Below are positions 8,814 to 17,879 of a DNA stretch of 64,000 bases, one piece after another. This DNA is from Mycobacterium simiae. GTDB lineage: Bacteria; Actinomycetota; Actinomycetes; Mycobacteriales; Mycobacteriaceae. The notes beneath the pieces were generated by a model, which was given only the letters and a program-made list of their open reading frames with translations, had not been told where the DNA came from and did not search any database. A program made the position numbers and the translations under genes. How positions within the stretch are numbered: position 1 is the first letter of the stretch; each line of letters begins with the position of its first letter. The DNA lies in the NCBI RefSeq assembly GCF_010727605.1, contig NZ_AP022568.1:1488001-1552000 (forward strand), written 5' to 3'.

Positions 8814-10238
8814 TCAGTCCAGATCGTCGTGGGCCATCAGCCGGCGCGCGGCCTCGGTAATGGAACCGGACAGCGACGGGTAGACCGCCAGCGTCTGCGC
8901 CAGCTCGTTGACCGTGATGCGGTTTTGCACCGCCACCGCGATCGGCAGGATCAACTCCGAGGCAATCGGCGCCACCACCACGCCGCCGATGACGACCCCG
9001 GTGGACCTGCGGCAGAACATCTTGACGAAGCCCTGCTGCAGCCCCGACATCTTCGCCCGCGCATTGGTCCGCAACGGCAACATGATGGTCCGGGCGGGCA
9101 CCGAACCGTCGTCGATCATCGATTGCGGCACGCCCACGGCGGCGATCTCGGGCCGGGTGAACACCGTCGCGGCGACCGTGCGCAGCCGGATCGGGCTGAC
9201 TCCCTCACCCAGGGCGTGATACATCGCGATGCGGCCCTGCATGGCCGCGACGGACGCCAACAGCAGCAGGCCGGTGCAGTCGCCGGCGGCGTAGATGCCG
9301 GGCACCGAGGTCCGCGAGACTCGGTCGACGGTCAGGTAGCCGCCCCGGCCCAACTCGATGCCGACCCGTTCCAGGCCCAGGCCGGCGGTGTTGGGGACCG
9401 ATCCGATCGTCATCAGGGCGTGGCTGCCCTCGACGGTGCGCCCGTCGGCCAGGGTGACCAGCACACCATCGCCGGTGCGGGTGACCGATTGTGCCCGAGC
9501 GTTTTTGACCAGCCGGACGCCGCGTTCGGCGAACGCCTCTTCCAGGACCAGCGCGGCGTCGGCATCCTCGTAGGGCAGCACCCGGTCGCGGCTGGCCACC
9601 ACGGTCACCGGCACGCCGAGCTCGGTGTAGGCGTGCACGAATTCGGCGCCGGTGACCCCCGAGCCCACCACCACCAGGTGCTCGGGCAAGCTCTGCAGCG
9701 CGTAGAGGTCGCGCCAGGTCAAGATGCGTTCGCCGTCGGGTTGGGCGGACGGCAGCACCCGTGGGCTGGCGCCGGTGGCGATCAGGACGACGTCGGCATC
9801 GTGCTCGGTGACCGTCCCGTCGACGGCGGTGGCCTTGATGCGGTGCCGGGCCAGGCCCGGGGTCGCGTCGACCAGTTCACCGCGACCCCGCACCACGTGC
9901 ACGCCCTGGGCGAGCAGCTGAGCGGTGATGTCCGCGGACTGTTCGGCGGCCAGCGTCTTGACCCGCTTGTGGATCTGCGGCAATGAGATCTTGGCGTCGT
10001 CGATGTCGATGTCGAAGCCCAGCCGGGGCGCCCGGCGCAGTTCAGTGCGCAGCCAGGTCGAGGCGATGAACGTCTTGGACGGCACACAGTCATCCAGGAC
10101 CGCCGCCCCGCCGATGCCTTCGGAGTCGACGACGGTGACGTCGGTGGTATCGGGGTGTTCAGCAGACAAAGTGGCGGCTACCAGCGCGGCTTCGTAACCG
10201 GCCGGGCCTCCACCGAGGATCACGATGCGGGTCACCAC
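8814..10238 (-). CDS. lpdA: LpdA-type flavoprotein NAD(P)H dehydrogenase (disulfide reductase fold)
   Basis: 474 residues of the pyridine-nucleotide disulfide oxidoreductase fold: FAD motif GGGPAGYEA at residues 9-17, NAD(P)H-binding GSGVTGAEF near 182, TIGSVPN and GIYAAGD FAD motifs, and a C-terminal dimerisation domain. The active-site motif reads VLDDCVPSK: Cys51 is kept but the partner five residues earlier is Ala46, so the redox disulfide of true lipoamide dehydrogenases is absent. M. tuberculosis LpdA has the same change and reduces quinones. Start GTG at 10238, seven bases after a TAGGTT box, implies a leaderless transcript. Confidence 0.92.
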   Translation of the reverse strand: MVTRIVILGGGPAGYEAALVAATLSAEHPDTTDVTVVDSEGIGGAAVLDDCVPSKTFIASTWLRTELRRAPRLGFDIDIDDAKISLPQIHKRVKTLAAEQSADITAQLLAQGVHVVRGRGELVDATPGLARHRIKATAVDGTVTEHDADVVLIATGASPRVLPSAQPDGERILTWRDLYALQSLPEHLVVVGSGVTGAEFVHAYTELGVPVTVVASRDRVLPYEDADAALVLEEAFAERGVRLVKNARAQSVTRTGDGVLVTLADGRTVEGSHALMTIGSVPNTAGLGLERVGIELGRGGYLTVDRVSRTSVPGIYAAGDCTGLLLLASVAAMQGRIAMYHALGEGVSPIRLRTVAATVFTRPEIAAVGVPQSMIDDGSVPARTIMLPLRTNARAKMSGLQQGFVKMFCRRSTGVVIGGVVVAPIASELILPIAVAVQNRITVNELAQTLAVYPSLSGSITEAARRLMAHDDLD

Positions 10239-10244
10239 GTGACC

Positions 10245-10250
10245 AACCTA
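10245..10250 (-). promoter_or_regulatory. -10 box of lpdA (leaderless)
   Basis: TAGGTT on the minus strand ends seven bases before the lpdA GTG at 10238. Confidence 0.5.
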
Positions 10251-10302
10251 GCCAAGGGCCACGGGGAGCGTGCGGATGAATACCGTATGGACGTCCGGCG
10301 TC

Positions 10303-10308
10303 TAAGCT
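10303..10308 (+). promoter_or_regulatory. -10 box of the GGCT-fold gene (leaderless)
   Basis: TAAGCT ends seven bases before the GTG at 10315; no Shine-Dalgarno is present, so a leaderless mRNA is likely. Confidence 0.5.
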
Positions 10309-10314
10309 TTCTGC

Positions 10315-10794
10315 GTGCCGCTCTACGCCGCTTACGGATCGAACATGCATCCCGAGCAGATGCAGCAGCGCGCACCGCACTCCCCGATGGCGGGAACGGG
10401 CTGGTTGCACGGGTGGCGGCTGACCTTCGGCGGTGAGGACATCGGCTGGGAAGGCGCACTGGCCACCGTCGTAGAAGATCCCGACTCCAAGGTGTTCGTT
10501 GTGCTATACGACATGACGCCGGCCGACGAGATGAGCCTGGATCACTGGGAGGGCTCCGAGTTCGGGATCCACAAGAAGATCAGATGCCGGGTGGAGCGTT
10601 TGTCGTCGGACACCACCACCGACCCGGTGCTGGCCTGGCTCTACGTGCTCGACGCCTGGGAGGGCGGCCTGCCGTCGGCGCGCTACCTGGGCGTGATGGC
10701 CGAGGCCGCCGAAATCGCGGGCGCACCACCGGAATACGTGCACGACCTGCGGACGCGACCGTCCAGCAACATCGGCCCGGGCACCACGAGCTGA
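10315..10794 (+). CDS. Gamma-glutamylcyclotransferase-fold protein (Rv3304-like)
   Basis: 159 residues. The N-terminal YAAYGSNM motif is the substrate-binding loop of the GGCT (AIG2-like) fold and a glutamate in the DHWEGSE segment (around residue 82) is the likely general acid/base. The family releases 5-oxoproline from gamma-glutamyl amines or dipeptides, but many bacterial members have unproven substrates. No signal peptide. Divergent from lpdA with 76 bp between the start codons, each with its own -10 box. Start GTG chosen because it sits at the expected transcription start. Confidence 0.85.
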   Translation: MPLYAAYGSNMHPEQMQQRAPHSPMAGTGWLHGWRLTFGGEDIGWEGALATVVEDPDSKVFVVLYDMTPADEMSLDHWEGSEFGIHKKIRCRVERLSSDTTTDPVLAWLYVLDAWEGGLPSARYLGVMAEAAEIAGAPPEYVHDLRTRPSSNIGPGTTS

Positions 10795-10800
10795 CACCGG

Positions 10801-11979
10801 CTAGGGATCGGGGAACATCGCGGACTGCTCGACGATGTTGACCATCACCCGCAGCCCGATCCCCAGCGCCCGCTCGTCGAGGTCGAACGTCGGCTGGTGC
10901 AGGTCCAGCTGCGGGCCCTCCCCCGACCACACGCCCAATCGCGCCATCGCGCCGGGGATCTCCTCGAGATACCAGGAGAAGTCCTCGCCGCCGCCCGACT
11001 GGCGGGTGTCGGCCAGCGCGTCCGGGCCGACGGCCTCGATCGCGTGGGTGAGGATGCGAGTCGAGATCTCCTCGTTAACCACCGGGGGAACGCCGCGCCG
11101 GTACTCCATGGTGTGTTCGATACCCAACGGGGCGAGCAGCGCATCGACGGCCTGGCGGATGATCTCCTCGAGCTCGAGCCAGGTGTGCCGGCTCGCGGTG
11201 CGCACGGTGCCGGCCAGCTCACCGCTTTGCGGGATGGCGTTGGCGGCATTGCCGGCGTTGACCGCACCCCACACCAGGACGGTGCCGTTGCGCGGGTCGA
11301 GGCGCCGCGACAGCACCCCGGGCACCCCGGTGATCAGCGTGCCGAGCCCGTACACCAGGTCCGCGGTCAGATGCGGGCGCGAGGTGTGCCCACCGGGCGA
11401 GTACAGCGCGATCCGGACGTGGTCCGCGGCCGAGGTGATCGGACCCTGCCGCACCGCGACCTTGCCGACCTCCAGCCGCGGATCGCAGTGCAGGGCGAAG
11501 ATCCGCGAGACCCCGATCAGCGCTCCAGCGGCGATCGCGTCGATCGCGCCGCCGGGCATCAACTCCTCGGCGGCCTGAAAGATCAGGCGCACCCCGACCG
11601 GGAGTTCCGGCACCGACGTCAGCGCCAGCGCGGTCCCGAGCAGGACCGCGGTGTGCGCATCGTGCCCGCAGGCGTGTGCGACGCCGGCCATGGTGGAGGC
11701 GTAGGGGGCGCCGGTCCGCTCGGCCATCGGCAGTGCATCCATGTCGGCCCGCAGCGCGATCCGGGGCCGATCCTCCGGACCAAAATCACAAGTCAGGCCG
11801 GTGCCGCCGGGTAGCACCTTGGGGTTGAGCCCCGCGTCGGCCAATCGCTCGGCGACGAACTGCGTGGTGGCGTACTCCTGGCGCCCCAACTCCGGATAGC
11901 GGTGGATGTGCCGGCGCCACTCGATCAGATCGTCGTAATGGGCCGCCAGCCAGGACTCGGCGGTGTCGACCAGGCTCAT
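10801..11979 (-). CDS. amiA1: M20D-family amidohydrolase (AmiA1)
   Basis: 392 residues, second gene of a pair. M20 metallopeptidase/amidohydrolase features: RADMDALPM (metal-site aspartate near 81), HACGHDAH with Cys104, His106 and His109, and the catalytic AAEELMPGG glutamates. The Cys in HACGH is typical of the M20D (IAA-amino acid/hippurate hydrolase, peptidase) subgroup. It probably hydrolyses N-acyl amino acids or small peptides in the cytoplasm; the substrate is unknown. The ATG overlaps the amiB1 stop as ATGA, so the two are translationally coupled. Orthologue of Rv3305c by sequence and order. Confidence 0.9.
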   Translation of the reverse strand: MSLVDTAESWLAAHYDDLIEWRRHIHRYPELGRQEYATTQFVAERLADAGLNPKVLPGGTGLTCDFGPEDRPRIALRADMDALPMAERTGAPYASTMAGVAHACGHDAHTAVLLGTALALTSVPELPVGVRLIFQAAEELMPGGAIDAIAAGALIGVSRIFALHCDPRLEVGKVAVRQGPITSAADHVRIALYSPGGHTSRPHLTADLVYGLGTLITGVPGVLSRRLDPRNGTVLVWGAVNAGNAANAIPQSGELAGTVRTASRHTWLELEEIIRQAVDALLAPLGIEHTMEYRRGVPPVVNEEISTRILTHAIEAVGPDALADTRQSGGGEDFSWYLEEIPGAMARLGVWSGEGPQLDLHQPTFDLDERALGIGLRVMVNIVEQSAMFPDP

Positions 11980-13160
11980 GTGCGGGCCCGACGTTGCGCC
12001 GCCGCCAGCACCCGGTCGCGCTCGGTGCCGTCCTGGGCAAGGTGCACGACCGTGCGCGCCAGCATGACGGCGCCCTCGATCACCGCGCGGTCGGCGCTGG
12101 GCCCCGCGGCGGCCGCGGTGAAGGCGCGCTGGTGCACGGTGGCGCCGCCGGCGTCGAGGCCGATCACCGGGTGAATGCCCGGCAATACGTGCGTGACGTT
12201 GCCCATGTCGGTGCTGCCCATCGGCAACGTCTTCTCGTACTCAGGTGCGATCGGCTCGCGGCCGAGGCGGCGCATCTCCTCGCGGCAGATCTCGGCCAGC
12301 CAGTCGTCGGGCTTGAGCTCCGCGTAGGCCGGTGACGGCGTGTCGATTTCGTATTCGCACCCGGTGGCCAGCGCACCCGCGGCGAAGCAGGCGTACGTCC
12401 TGCCTTCCAGCGCGCGCAACGAGTCAATTTCGGGTGCGCGCATCGCGTACTGCAGCGTCGCGTTGCCGGGGATGACGTTGACCGCCTGTCCGCCGTTGGT
12501 GACGATGCCGTGAACCAGCTGCCCCGGGGCCAGTTGCTGACGCAACAGGCCGATCGCGACCTGCGCGACGGTGACCGCGTCGGCGGCGTTGACGCCCAGA
12601 AACGGCGCGACGGCCGCATGCGACTCCTTGCCCCGATAGTCGACCGTCACCTCGGACAGGGCCAGTGAGCGTGCGGCGGCGATGTCGGTGGGGCCGGGAT
12701 GCAGCATCACGGCCGCAGCGACATCGTCGAAGGTTCCGGCCTGCAGCAGCAGGGCTTTACCCCCGCCGGCCTCCTCGGCGGGGGTGCCGATCAGGGCCAC
12801 CGTCAGGCCCAGCTCGTCGGCGACCTCAGCCAGCGCCAGCGCTGTTCCGACCGCGGACGCCGCGATGATGTTGTGGCCGCAGGCGTGTCCGATGCCGGGC
12901 AGGGCGTCGTACTCGGCGCAGACGCCGACGACCAGCGGCCCGCTGCCGAAATCGGCGCGGAACGCGGTGTCCAGGCCACCGGCGGCCTTGGTGACTTCGA
13001 AGCCACGCTCGGCCACCAGCGCCTGCGTCTTGGCGCAGCTGCGGTGCTCGGCGAACGCGAGCTCGGGCTCGGCATGGATCGCGTGCGACAACTCGACAAG
13101 GTCGGCACCACGCCGCCGTACCGCGTTCTCGACGCTGTCCAATGCGGAGTGGGTGGGCAT
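11976..13160 (-). CDS. amiB1: M20D-family amidohydrolase (AmiB1)
   Basis: 394 residues, paralogue of and upstream partner to amiA1. Visible motifs: CAEYDALPGIGHACGHN (His/Cys metal ligands, residues about 82-98) and the catalytic glutamates in TPAEEAGGGK near 131; the dimerisation lid follows with VNVIPGNA. The subgroup is close to p-aminobenzoyl-glutamate/IAA-amino acid hydrolases. Having two adjacent, overlapping, related genes suggests they may act on related substrates or form a heteromer (inference). The promoter box GATAAT ends seven bases before the ATG, indicating a leaderless start for the pair. Confidence 0.9.
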   Translation of the reverse strand: MPTHSALDSVENAVRRRGADLVELSHAIHAEPELAFAEHRSCAKTQALVAERGFEVTKAAGGLDTAFRADFGSGPLVVGVCAEYDALPGIGHACGHNIIAASAVGTALALAEVADELGLTVALIGTPAEEAGGGKALLLQAGTFDDVAAAVMLHPGPTDIAAARSLALSEVTVDYRGKESHAAVAPFLGVNAADAVTVAQVAIGLLRQQLAPGQLVHGIVTNGGQAVNVIPGNATLQYAMRAPEIDSLRALEGRTYACFAAGALATGCEYEIDTPSPAYAELKPDDWLAEICREEMRRLGREPIAPEYEKTLPMGSTDMGNVTHVLPGIHPVIGLDAGGATVHQRAFTAAAAGPSADRAVIEGAVMLARTVVHLAQDGTERDRVLAAAQRRART

Positions 13161-13166
13161 CCTCGG

Positions 13167-13172
13167 ATTATC
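13167..13172 (-). promoter_or_regulatory. -10 box of amiB1-amiA1 (leaderless)
   Basis: GATAAT on the minus strand, five of six bases matching TATAAT, ends seven bases before the ATG at 13160. Confidence 0.6.
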
Positions 13173-13220
13173 TCACCGAACCACGCCGCTCCGGACCGCC
13201 CCCGACCGCCCCGATGGTCG

Positions 13221-13904
13221 CTACACCCGTCCGGCGATGAAGTTTGCCGCCTGGTCGGGGTAGGGCGGTACCGAGTAGTTGTGGTGCGCATCCCGGTCGC
13301 GGCCGCCGACGACGCAGACCGGGTCACCGGGGCTGCACAGATCGATGGCGCGGCCAGCGAACTGCCCCGTCGTCGACAGCGGGGTGTCGAATCGGTTGCC
13401 GGGATTGCCGAACACGGCTACCGCCCGGACCTTGTTGGCCAGGCCGGGGTCCAGCGCCGGAGCCGACCCGAACTCACCGACGGTGTTGCCCAGCGGCGGC
13501 ACTCCGGCCAGCATCGACACCGCGGCGGCGCCCTGCGAAAAGCCGCCGAGAATCAGATGGGTGGCCGGGCATTGGTCGACCATCGCGGCGATGTGATCGC
13601 GTGCGTCGTTGGCGCCGTCCCCGGTCTGCAGGAAGTTGTAGCTGGCCGGATAGTTCACCGCGTAGTTGTCGAAGGCGCGGTTGCCCAGGGCGGGTTGCAA
13701 CGCGGCAAAGAGCGCATCGCCGACGAGACCAAGGCCGGGCGGCTCGTTGGTTCCGCGGACGAAAATCAGTTGGACGTTGGGACAATCGGCTCGCGCCGTC
13801 GTTGCGGGGCCGCCGATGACCGCGGTCACCGCGACCGCGATTGCAACGACGAGGCCAACGATCGGCCGTCTTCCAAGGCTCATGCGGGAGATATTGGCAT
13901 ACAT
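13221..13904 (-). CDS. Cutinase-like secreted serine esterase
   Basis: 227 residues with a Sec signal peptide (hydrophobic about 14-32, cleavage near ARA-D at 39-40). Cutinase/CULP family: nucleophile in GGFSQG (Ser123), Asp194 in DPVC, His208 in HHNYS, and the two conserved disulfides from Cys41-Cys112 and Cys190-Cys197. CULPs hydrolyse lipid esters and some have phospholipase activity; this substrate is unknown. A second ATG at 13883 is possible and would shorten the N-region by seven residues. It is divergent from deoD with only 22 bp between start codons. I do not recall a cutinase at this place in M. tuberculosis, so it is probably a lineage-specific insertion. Confidence 0.88.
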   Translation of the reverse strand: MYANISRMSLGRRPIVGLVVAIAVAVTAVIGGPATTARADCPNVQLIFVRGTNEPPGLGLVGDALFAALQPALGNRAFDNYAVNYPASYNFLQTGDGANDARDHIAAMVDQCPATHLILGGFSQGAAAVSMLAGVPPLGNTVGEFGSAPALDPGLANKVRAVAVFGNPGNRFDTPLSTTGQFAGRAIDLCSPGDPVCVVGGRDRDAHHNYSVPPYPDQAANFIAGRV

Positions 13905-13912
13905 AGCGAAGC

Positions 13913-13918
13913 TAAGCT
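13913..13918 (+). promoter_or_regulatory. -10 box of deoD, overlapping an opposing box
   Basis: TAAGCT on the plus strand ends nine bases before the deoD GTG. On the minus strand TTAGCT (13915 to 13910) lies in the same bases and faces the cutinase gene. Confidence 0.4.
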
Positions 13919-13926
13919 CGTTCAGT

Positions 13927-14733
13927 GTGACCGACGTTGCACCCGGGGATATGCGGATTGCTCGTCAGGCGGCGCAGGTCATCCGGGAGCGTACCGGCGT
14001 GGATCGCCACGACGTAGCAATCGTGCTTGGTTCGGGCTGGTCGCCTGCGCTTGCCGAGCTGGGTCGGGCCACCGTCGTGCTGGCGCAGGCCGAGCTGCCC
14101 GGCTTCGCACCGCCGCGCGCGGCCGGCCACCCCGGTGAGCTGTTGTCAGTGCGCATCGGCGACCACCGGGTGATGGTCCTGGCCGGGCGGGTGCACGCCT
14201 ACGAGGGCCATGACCTCAGTCACGTCGTGCACCCGGTGCGGACGGCCTGCGCGGCGGGGGCGGGCATCGTCGTGCTGACCAACGCGGCCGGCGGTTTGCG
14301 CACCGACATGCGGGTCGGCCAACCCGTGCTGATCAGCGATCACCTGAACCTGACCGCGCGCTCTCCCCTGGTCGGTGCCCAGTTCGTCGATCTGACCGAC
14401 GCCTACGCATCGCGGCTGCGCCGGCTGGCCCGCCACGCCGACCCCGAACTGACCGAAGGCGTGTATGCCGGGTTGCCCGGCCCGCATTACGAGACGCCCG
14501 CCGAGATTCGGATGCTGCAGACGTTGGGTGCGGACCTGGTCGGGATGTCGACGGTGCACGAGACGATCGCGGCCCGCGCGGCCGGCGCCGAGGTGCTGGG
14601 CATCTCGCTGGTGACCAACCTGGCGGCCGGAATCAGCGGCGCTCCGCTGAGCCACGCCGACGTCATGGCGGCCGGGGCGGCCTCGGCGGCCCGGATCGGG
14701 GCACTGCTGGCCTCGATCATCGAGCGGATCTAG
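13927..14733 (+). CDS. deoD: Purine-nucleoside phosphorylase
   Basis: 268 residues, the same length as M. tuberculosis Rv3307. Trimeric-type PNP: VLGSGW phosphate loop near residue 34, HAYEGHD (phosphate/ribose site), the LTNAAGG motif, GPHYETPAE and the GMSTVHE purine-site segment. It phosphorolyses inosine and guanosine in purine salvage. The frame is open further upstream, but that part runs across the cutinase gene; GTG at 13927 matches the family start and the -10 box. pmmB follows after 12 bp on the same strand. Confidence 0.93.
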   Translation: MTDVAPGDMRIARQAAQVIRERTGVDRHDVAIVLGSGWSPALAELGRATVVLAQAELPGFAPPRAAGHPGELLSVRIGDHRVMVLAGRVHAYEGHDLSHVVHPVRTACAAGAGIVVLTNAAGGLRTDMRVGQPVLISDHLNLTARSPLVGAQFVDLTDAYASRLRRLARHADPELTEGVYAGLPGPHYETPAEIRMLQTLGADLVGMSTVHETIAARAAGAEVLGISLVTNLAAGISGAPLSHADVMAAGAASAARIGALLASIIERI

Positions 14734-14745
14734 CAGAATGCTCTT

Positions 14746-16239
14746 GTGAGGCAACCGCTCAAGTTCGGCACCGCCGGACTGCGCGGTCCGGTTCGGGAGG
14801 GTCCGGACGCCATGAACGTCGCGGTGGTGTCGCGGGCGACGTGGGCGGTGGCGCAGGTGCTCGCCGCAGGTGGATCGGCTGGGTCGCTGGTGATCGTCGG
14901 GCGTGACGCCCGGCACGGCTCGGCGGCCTTCGCCGCGGTGACCGCGGAAGTGCTTGCCGCCGAGGGGTTTTCGGTGCTCCAATTGCGGGGACCGGTACCC
15001 ACGCCGGTGGTGGCGTTTGCGGTGCGCGACACAGGCGCCGCCGCCGGTATCCAGATCACGGCCTCACACAACCCGGCGACCGACAACGGTTACAAGGTGT
15101 ACTTCGACGGCGGTATCCAGATCGTTGCGCCCACCGACACCGAGATCGAAACCGCGATGGCCGCAGCACCTCCCGTCGAACGGATCCCGCGAAAGCCGGC
15201 GGCGCCCCAGGACACCGACGTCGTCGAGCGTTACCTGCGACGGGCGGCGACGGTCCGGCGGGCCACCGGCTCGGTGCGGGTGGCGCTCACCGCGCTGCAC
15301 GGCGTCGGCGGTGCGGTGGCGGTCGAGGCGCTGCACCGGGCCGGGTTCGGGCAGGTGCACACCGTCGGTGCCCAGTTCGCACCGGACCCCGACTTCCCGA
15401 CCGTCGCGTTCCCCAACCCCGAGGAGCCCGGCGCCACCGACGCGCTGCTGACCCTGGCCGCGGATGTCGACGCCGACGTGGCGATCGCGCTGGATCCTGA
15501 CGCCGACCGCTGCGCGGTGGGCATCCCCACCGATTCCGGGTGGCGGATGCTGTCCGGTGACGAAACTGGTTGGCTGTTAGGCGATTACATTCTGTCCCGG
15601 GAGGCACAACCAGGCACCGCGGTGGTCGCCAGCACCGTGGTGTCCTCGCGGATGCTGGCCGCGATCGCCGCCCACTACGGCGCCACCCACGTCGAGACGC
15701 TCACCGGTTTCAAATGGCTGGCGCGAGCCGATGCCGGCGTGCCGGGCGGACGGCTGGTCTACGCCTATGAAGAAGCGATCGGCCACTGCGTCGACCCGGC
15801 GGCGGTGCGGGACAAAGACGGCATCAGCGCCGCGGTACTGGTGTGCGATCTGGTCGCGGCAATGCAGGCGGCAGGCCGCTCGTTCACCGACGCACTGGAC
15901 GATCTCGCTCGCCGATACGGTGTGCATGAGGTCGGCGCGGTGTCGCGTCGGGTCGCCGACAGCGCCGAGGCCGGCGCGATCATGCAGCGAATGCGGGCCC
16001 GTCCGCCGAGTCAGCTGGCCGGGTTCGCCGCATCGGTCACCGACATCGCCGACGCGCTGATTTTCACCGGCGGCGACGACGACACCTCGATCAGGGTGGT
16101 GGTGCGCCCTTCCGGTACCGAACCGAAGTTGAAGTACTACTTGGAGATTCGCTGTTCACCTACGGTCGACCTGACGTCTTCCCGGACTTACGCTGTCGCG
16201 CTGCGCGCCGAGTTGGCTGCTTCGGTGGAACACTGGTGA
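14746..16239 (+). CDS. pmmB: Phosphomannomutase/phosphoglucomutase, short N-terminus
   Basis: 497 residues. Alpha-D-phosphohexomutase: catalytic phosphoserine in ITASHNP (Ser107), metal loop DPDADR near 250, sugar-binding YEEAIGH, and phosphate-binding RPSGTEPK near the C-terminus. Interconverts hexose 1- and 6-phosphates. The start is GTG right after deoD; only four sense codons separate the deoD stop from this start in frame, so the N-terminal segment of about 35 residues that I remember in the M. tuberculosis protein (534 residues) cannot be encoded here. The 3' end overlaps upp by 80 bp tail to tail. Confidence 0.9.
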   Translation: MRQPLKFGTAGLRGPVREGPDAMNVAVVSRATWAVAQVLAAGGSAGSLVIVGRDARHGSAAFAAVTAEVLAAEGFSVLQLRGPVPTPVVAFAVRDTGAAAGIQITASHNPATDNGYKVYFDGGIQIVAPTDTEIETAMAAAPPVERIPRKPAAPQDTDVVERYLRRAATVRRATGSVRVALTALHGVGGAVAVEALHRAGFGQVHTVGAQFAPDPDFPTVAFPNPEEPGATDALLTLAADVDADVAIALDPDADRCAVGIPTDSGWRMLSGDETGWLLGDYILSREAQPGTAVVASTVVSSRMLAAIAAHYGATHVETLTGFKWLARADAGVPGGRLVYAYEEAIGHCVDPAAVRDKDGISAAVLVCDLVAAMQAAGRSFTDALDDLARRYGVHEVGAVSRRVADSAEAGAIMQRMRARPPSQLAGFAASVTDIADALIFTGGDDDTSIRVVVRPSGTEPKLKYYLEIRCSPTVDLTSSRTYAVALRAELAASVEHW

Positions 16240-16864
16240 TGGCGCGCGGTCCGAACTGGCGATCGCCGGCATCGCCGAGGCCGGGCACGATGAACGCCGA
16301 CTTGTTGAGTCCTTTGTCCACCGCGGCCGTGAACACCCGGGTATGCGGCGCGATTTCCTCAACTGCCGCAAGCCCTTCCGGCGCGGCCACAACGCAGAGC
16401 ACGCTGATATCCGTCGCGCCGCGGCACTGCAGCAGTTCGATCGTGTACCGCATCGACCCGCCGGTGGCCAGCATCGGGTCGAGCACCATCACCGGTCGCT
16501 GCCCCAGCGTGTCAGGCAGCGATTCCAGGTACGGGAACGGCTCGCGGGTTTCCTCGTCGCGGGCCACGCCGACGAAGCCGACCTGCGCCTCCGGGATCGC
16601 CGCGTGGGCCTCGTCGATCATGCCGAGGCCGGCCCGCAACACCGGCACCAGCAGCGGCGGGTTGACCAGTCGGGTGCCGGACGTCTCGGCCAAGGGCGTC
16701 CGGATCCGGACCGGCGCCGTGGCCGCGTCCCGGGTGGCCTCGTAGACCAGCATCAGCGTCAGCTCACGCAGTGCGGCCCGAAACCCGGCGGCATCGGTGC
16801 GTTCGTCGCGCAACACCGTCAGCCGGGCGGCGGCCAACGGATGGTCGATCACGCGGACGTCCAT
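16160..16864 (-). CDS. upp: Uracil phosphoribosyltransferase with C-terminal extension
   Basis: 234 residues; typical Upp is about 207. Joins uracil and PRPP to make UMP in pyrimidine salvage. The PRPP-binding loop [13 protein letters not shown] and the uracil-binding C-terminal [12 protein letters not shown] are intact. In relatives the protein ends at the GPR that follows; here the stop codon is missing and a basic tail of about 27 residues continues into the antisense of pmmB. The ATG at 16864 is eight bases after a TACGCT box, so the transcript is probably leaderless. Confidence 0.92.
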   Translation of the reverse strand: MDVRVIDHPLAAARLTVLRDERTDAAGFRAALRELTLMLVYEATRDAATAPVRIRTPLAETSGTRLVNPPLLVPVLRAGLGMIDEAHAAIPEAQVGFVGVARDEETREPFPYLESLPDTLGQRPVMVLDPMLATGGSMRYTIELLQCRGATDISVLCVVAAPEGLAAVEEIAPHTRVFTAAVDKGLNKSAFIVPGLGDAGDRQFGPRAITSVPPKQPTRRAARQRKSGKTSGRP

Positions 16865-16871
16865 GCGTCCG

Positions 16872-16877
16872 AGCGTA
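16872..16877 (-). promoter_or_regulatory. -10 box of upp (leaderless)
   Basis: TACGCT on the minus strand ends eight bases before the upp ATG. Confidence 0.45.
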
Positions 16878-16955
16878 TATAACGATCCGACGTCAGTTGC
16901 CTAAAGTGCCGCTGACACGCACGCGCGCCTGCGTCCCGTGCCGTGCGAGGGCTCG

Positions 16956-16961
16956 TATGCT
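16956..16961 (+). promoter_or_regulatory. -10 box of sapM (leaderless)
   Basis: TATGCT ends seven bases before the GTG at 16968, deciding that start over the upstream in-frame one. Confidence 0.5.
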
Positions 16962-16967
16962 CCCCGG

Positions 16968-17831
16968 GTGTTTCGCGAGATTCCAAGTCCCGCAAGGTTG
17001 GTCGCCGCGGTCGTGCTGACGTGGCTGGCGGCGACCCCGCTGGCTCCGCGGGTGACGGCGGCGGCGGCGCTGCCGCGGCCTGCGCACATCGTAATCGTGG
17101 TGGAGGAGAACCGTTCTGAGGGACGCATCATCGGCAGCCCGCAGAACCCGTTTATCAATGCCCTTGCCAGCCATGGCGCCAATATGATCCAGTCGTATGC
17201 CGAAACACATCCCAGCGAGCCCAACTACCTGGCCCTCTTCGCCGGCAATACGTTCGGCGTGACCAAGGACTCCTGTCCCATCAACGCCGGCAACGCACCC
17301 AACCTCGGCTCCGAATTGCTAAGCGCCGGTTACACATTCGTCGGCTATGCCGAGGATCTACCGGCCGTTGGCTCCCCGGCGTGCAGCGCCGGCAAGTACG
17401 CCCGCAAGCACGTACCGTGGGCCAACTTCACCAATGTGCCGCCGGCGAACTCGCTGCCGTTCTCCGCGTTCCCCCAGGGCAATTACGCTGCCCTGCCCAC
17501 GGTGGCGTTCGTCATCCCCAACAACGACAACAACATGCACGACGGATCTATCGCCCAGGGCGATGCCTGGCTGAACCGACAGCTGTCCGGATACGCCAAC
17601 TGGGCGGTGGCCAACAACAGCCTGCTGATCGTGACCTGGGACGAGGACGATGGGTCCGGCAGCCGCAACCAGATCCCGACGATCATCTACGGCGCGCATG
17701 TGCAGCCGGGCAACTACAGCGAACCGATGAGCCACTACAACCTGCTGTCCACCATCGAGCAGATGTACGGGCTGCCGAAGACGGGCAACGCGGCAAACGC
17801 CCCCGCGATTGCCAGCATCTGGGCGGGATAG
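16968..17831 (+). CDS. sapM: SapM-like secreted acid phosphatase
   Basis: 287 residues with a signal peptide (hydrophobic about 8-22, cleavage in the alanine-rich stretch before LPRPAH). Phosphoesterase (phospholipase C/acid phosphatase, PF04185-type) motifs: IVVEENRS, ETHPSEPNYLALFAGNT, DNDNNMHDGS-like and TWDEDDGS metal-binding segments, and SHYNLLST. In M. tuberculosis SapM is a secreted lipid phosphatase that dephosphorylates phosphatidylinositol 3-phosphate and blocks phagosome maturation; the same role here is inferred. An in-frame start at 16938 exists, but GTG 16968 fits the -10 box. The Rv3311-like gene follows 48 bp downstream. Confidence 0.9.
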   Translation: MFREIPSPARLVAAVVLTWLAATPLAPRVTAAAALPRPAHIVIVVEENRSEGRIIGSPQNPFINALASHGANMIQSYAETHPSEPNYLALFAGNTFGVTKDSCPINAGNAPNLGSELLSAGYTFVGYAEDLPAVGSPACSAGKYARKHVPWANFTNVPPANSLPFSAFPQGNYAALPTVAFVIPNNDNNMHDGSIAQGDAWLNRQLSGYANWAVANNSLLIVTWDEDDGSGSRNQIPTIIYGAHVQPGNYSEPMSHYNLLSTIEQMYGLPKTGNAANAPAIASIWAG

Positions 17832-17866
17832 CCGCCACCGGACCGGGCGGGTCCGCCGGTCGTCGC

Positions 17867-17872
17867 TATTCT
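17867..17872 (+). promoter_or_regulatory. -10 box of the Rv3311-like gene (leaderless)
   Basis: TATTCT ends eight bases before the ATG at 17880. Confidence 0.5.
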
Positions 17873-17879
17873 GTGCCGC

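Noticed and set aside
8829..9986. 385-residue plus-strand frame opposite lpdA
   Set aside because: Antisense to a clear LpdA gene and of His/Gln/Gly-rich shadow composition.
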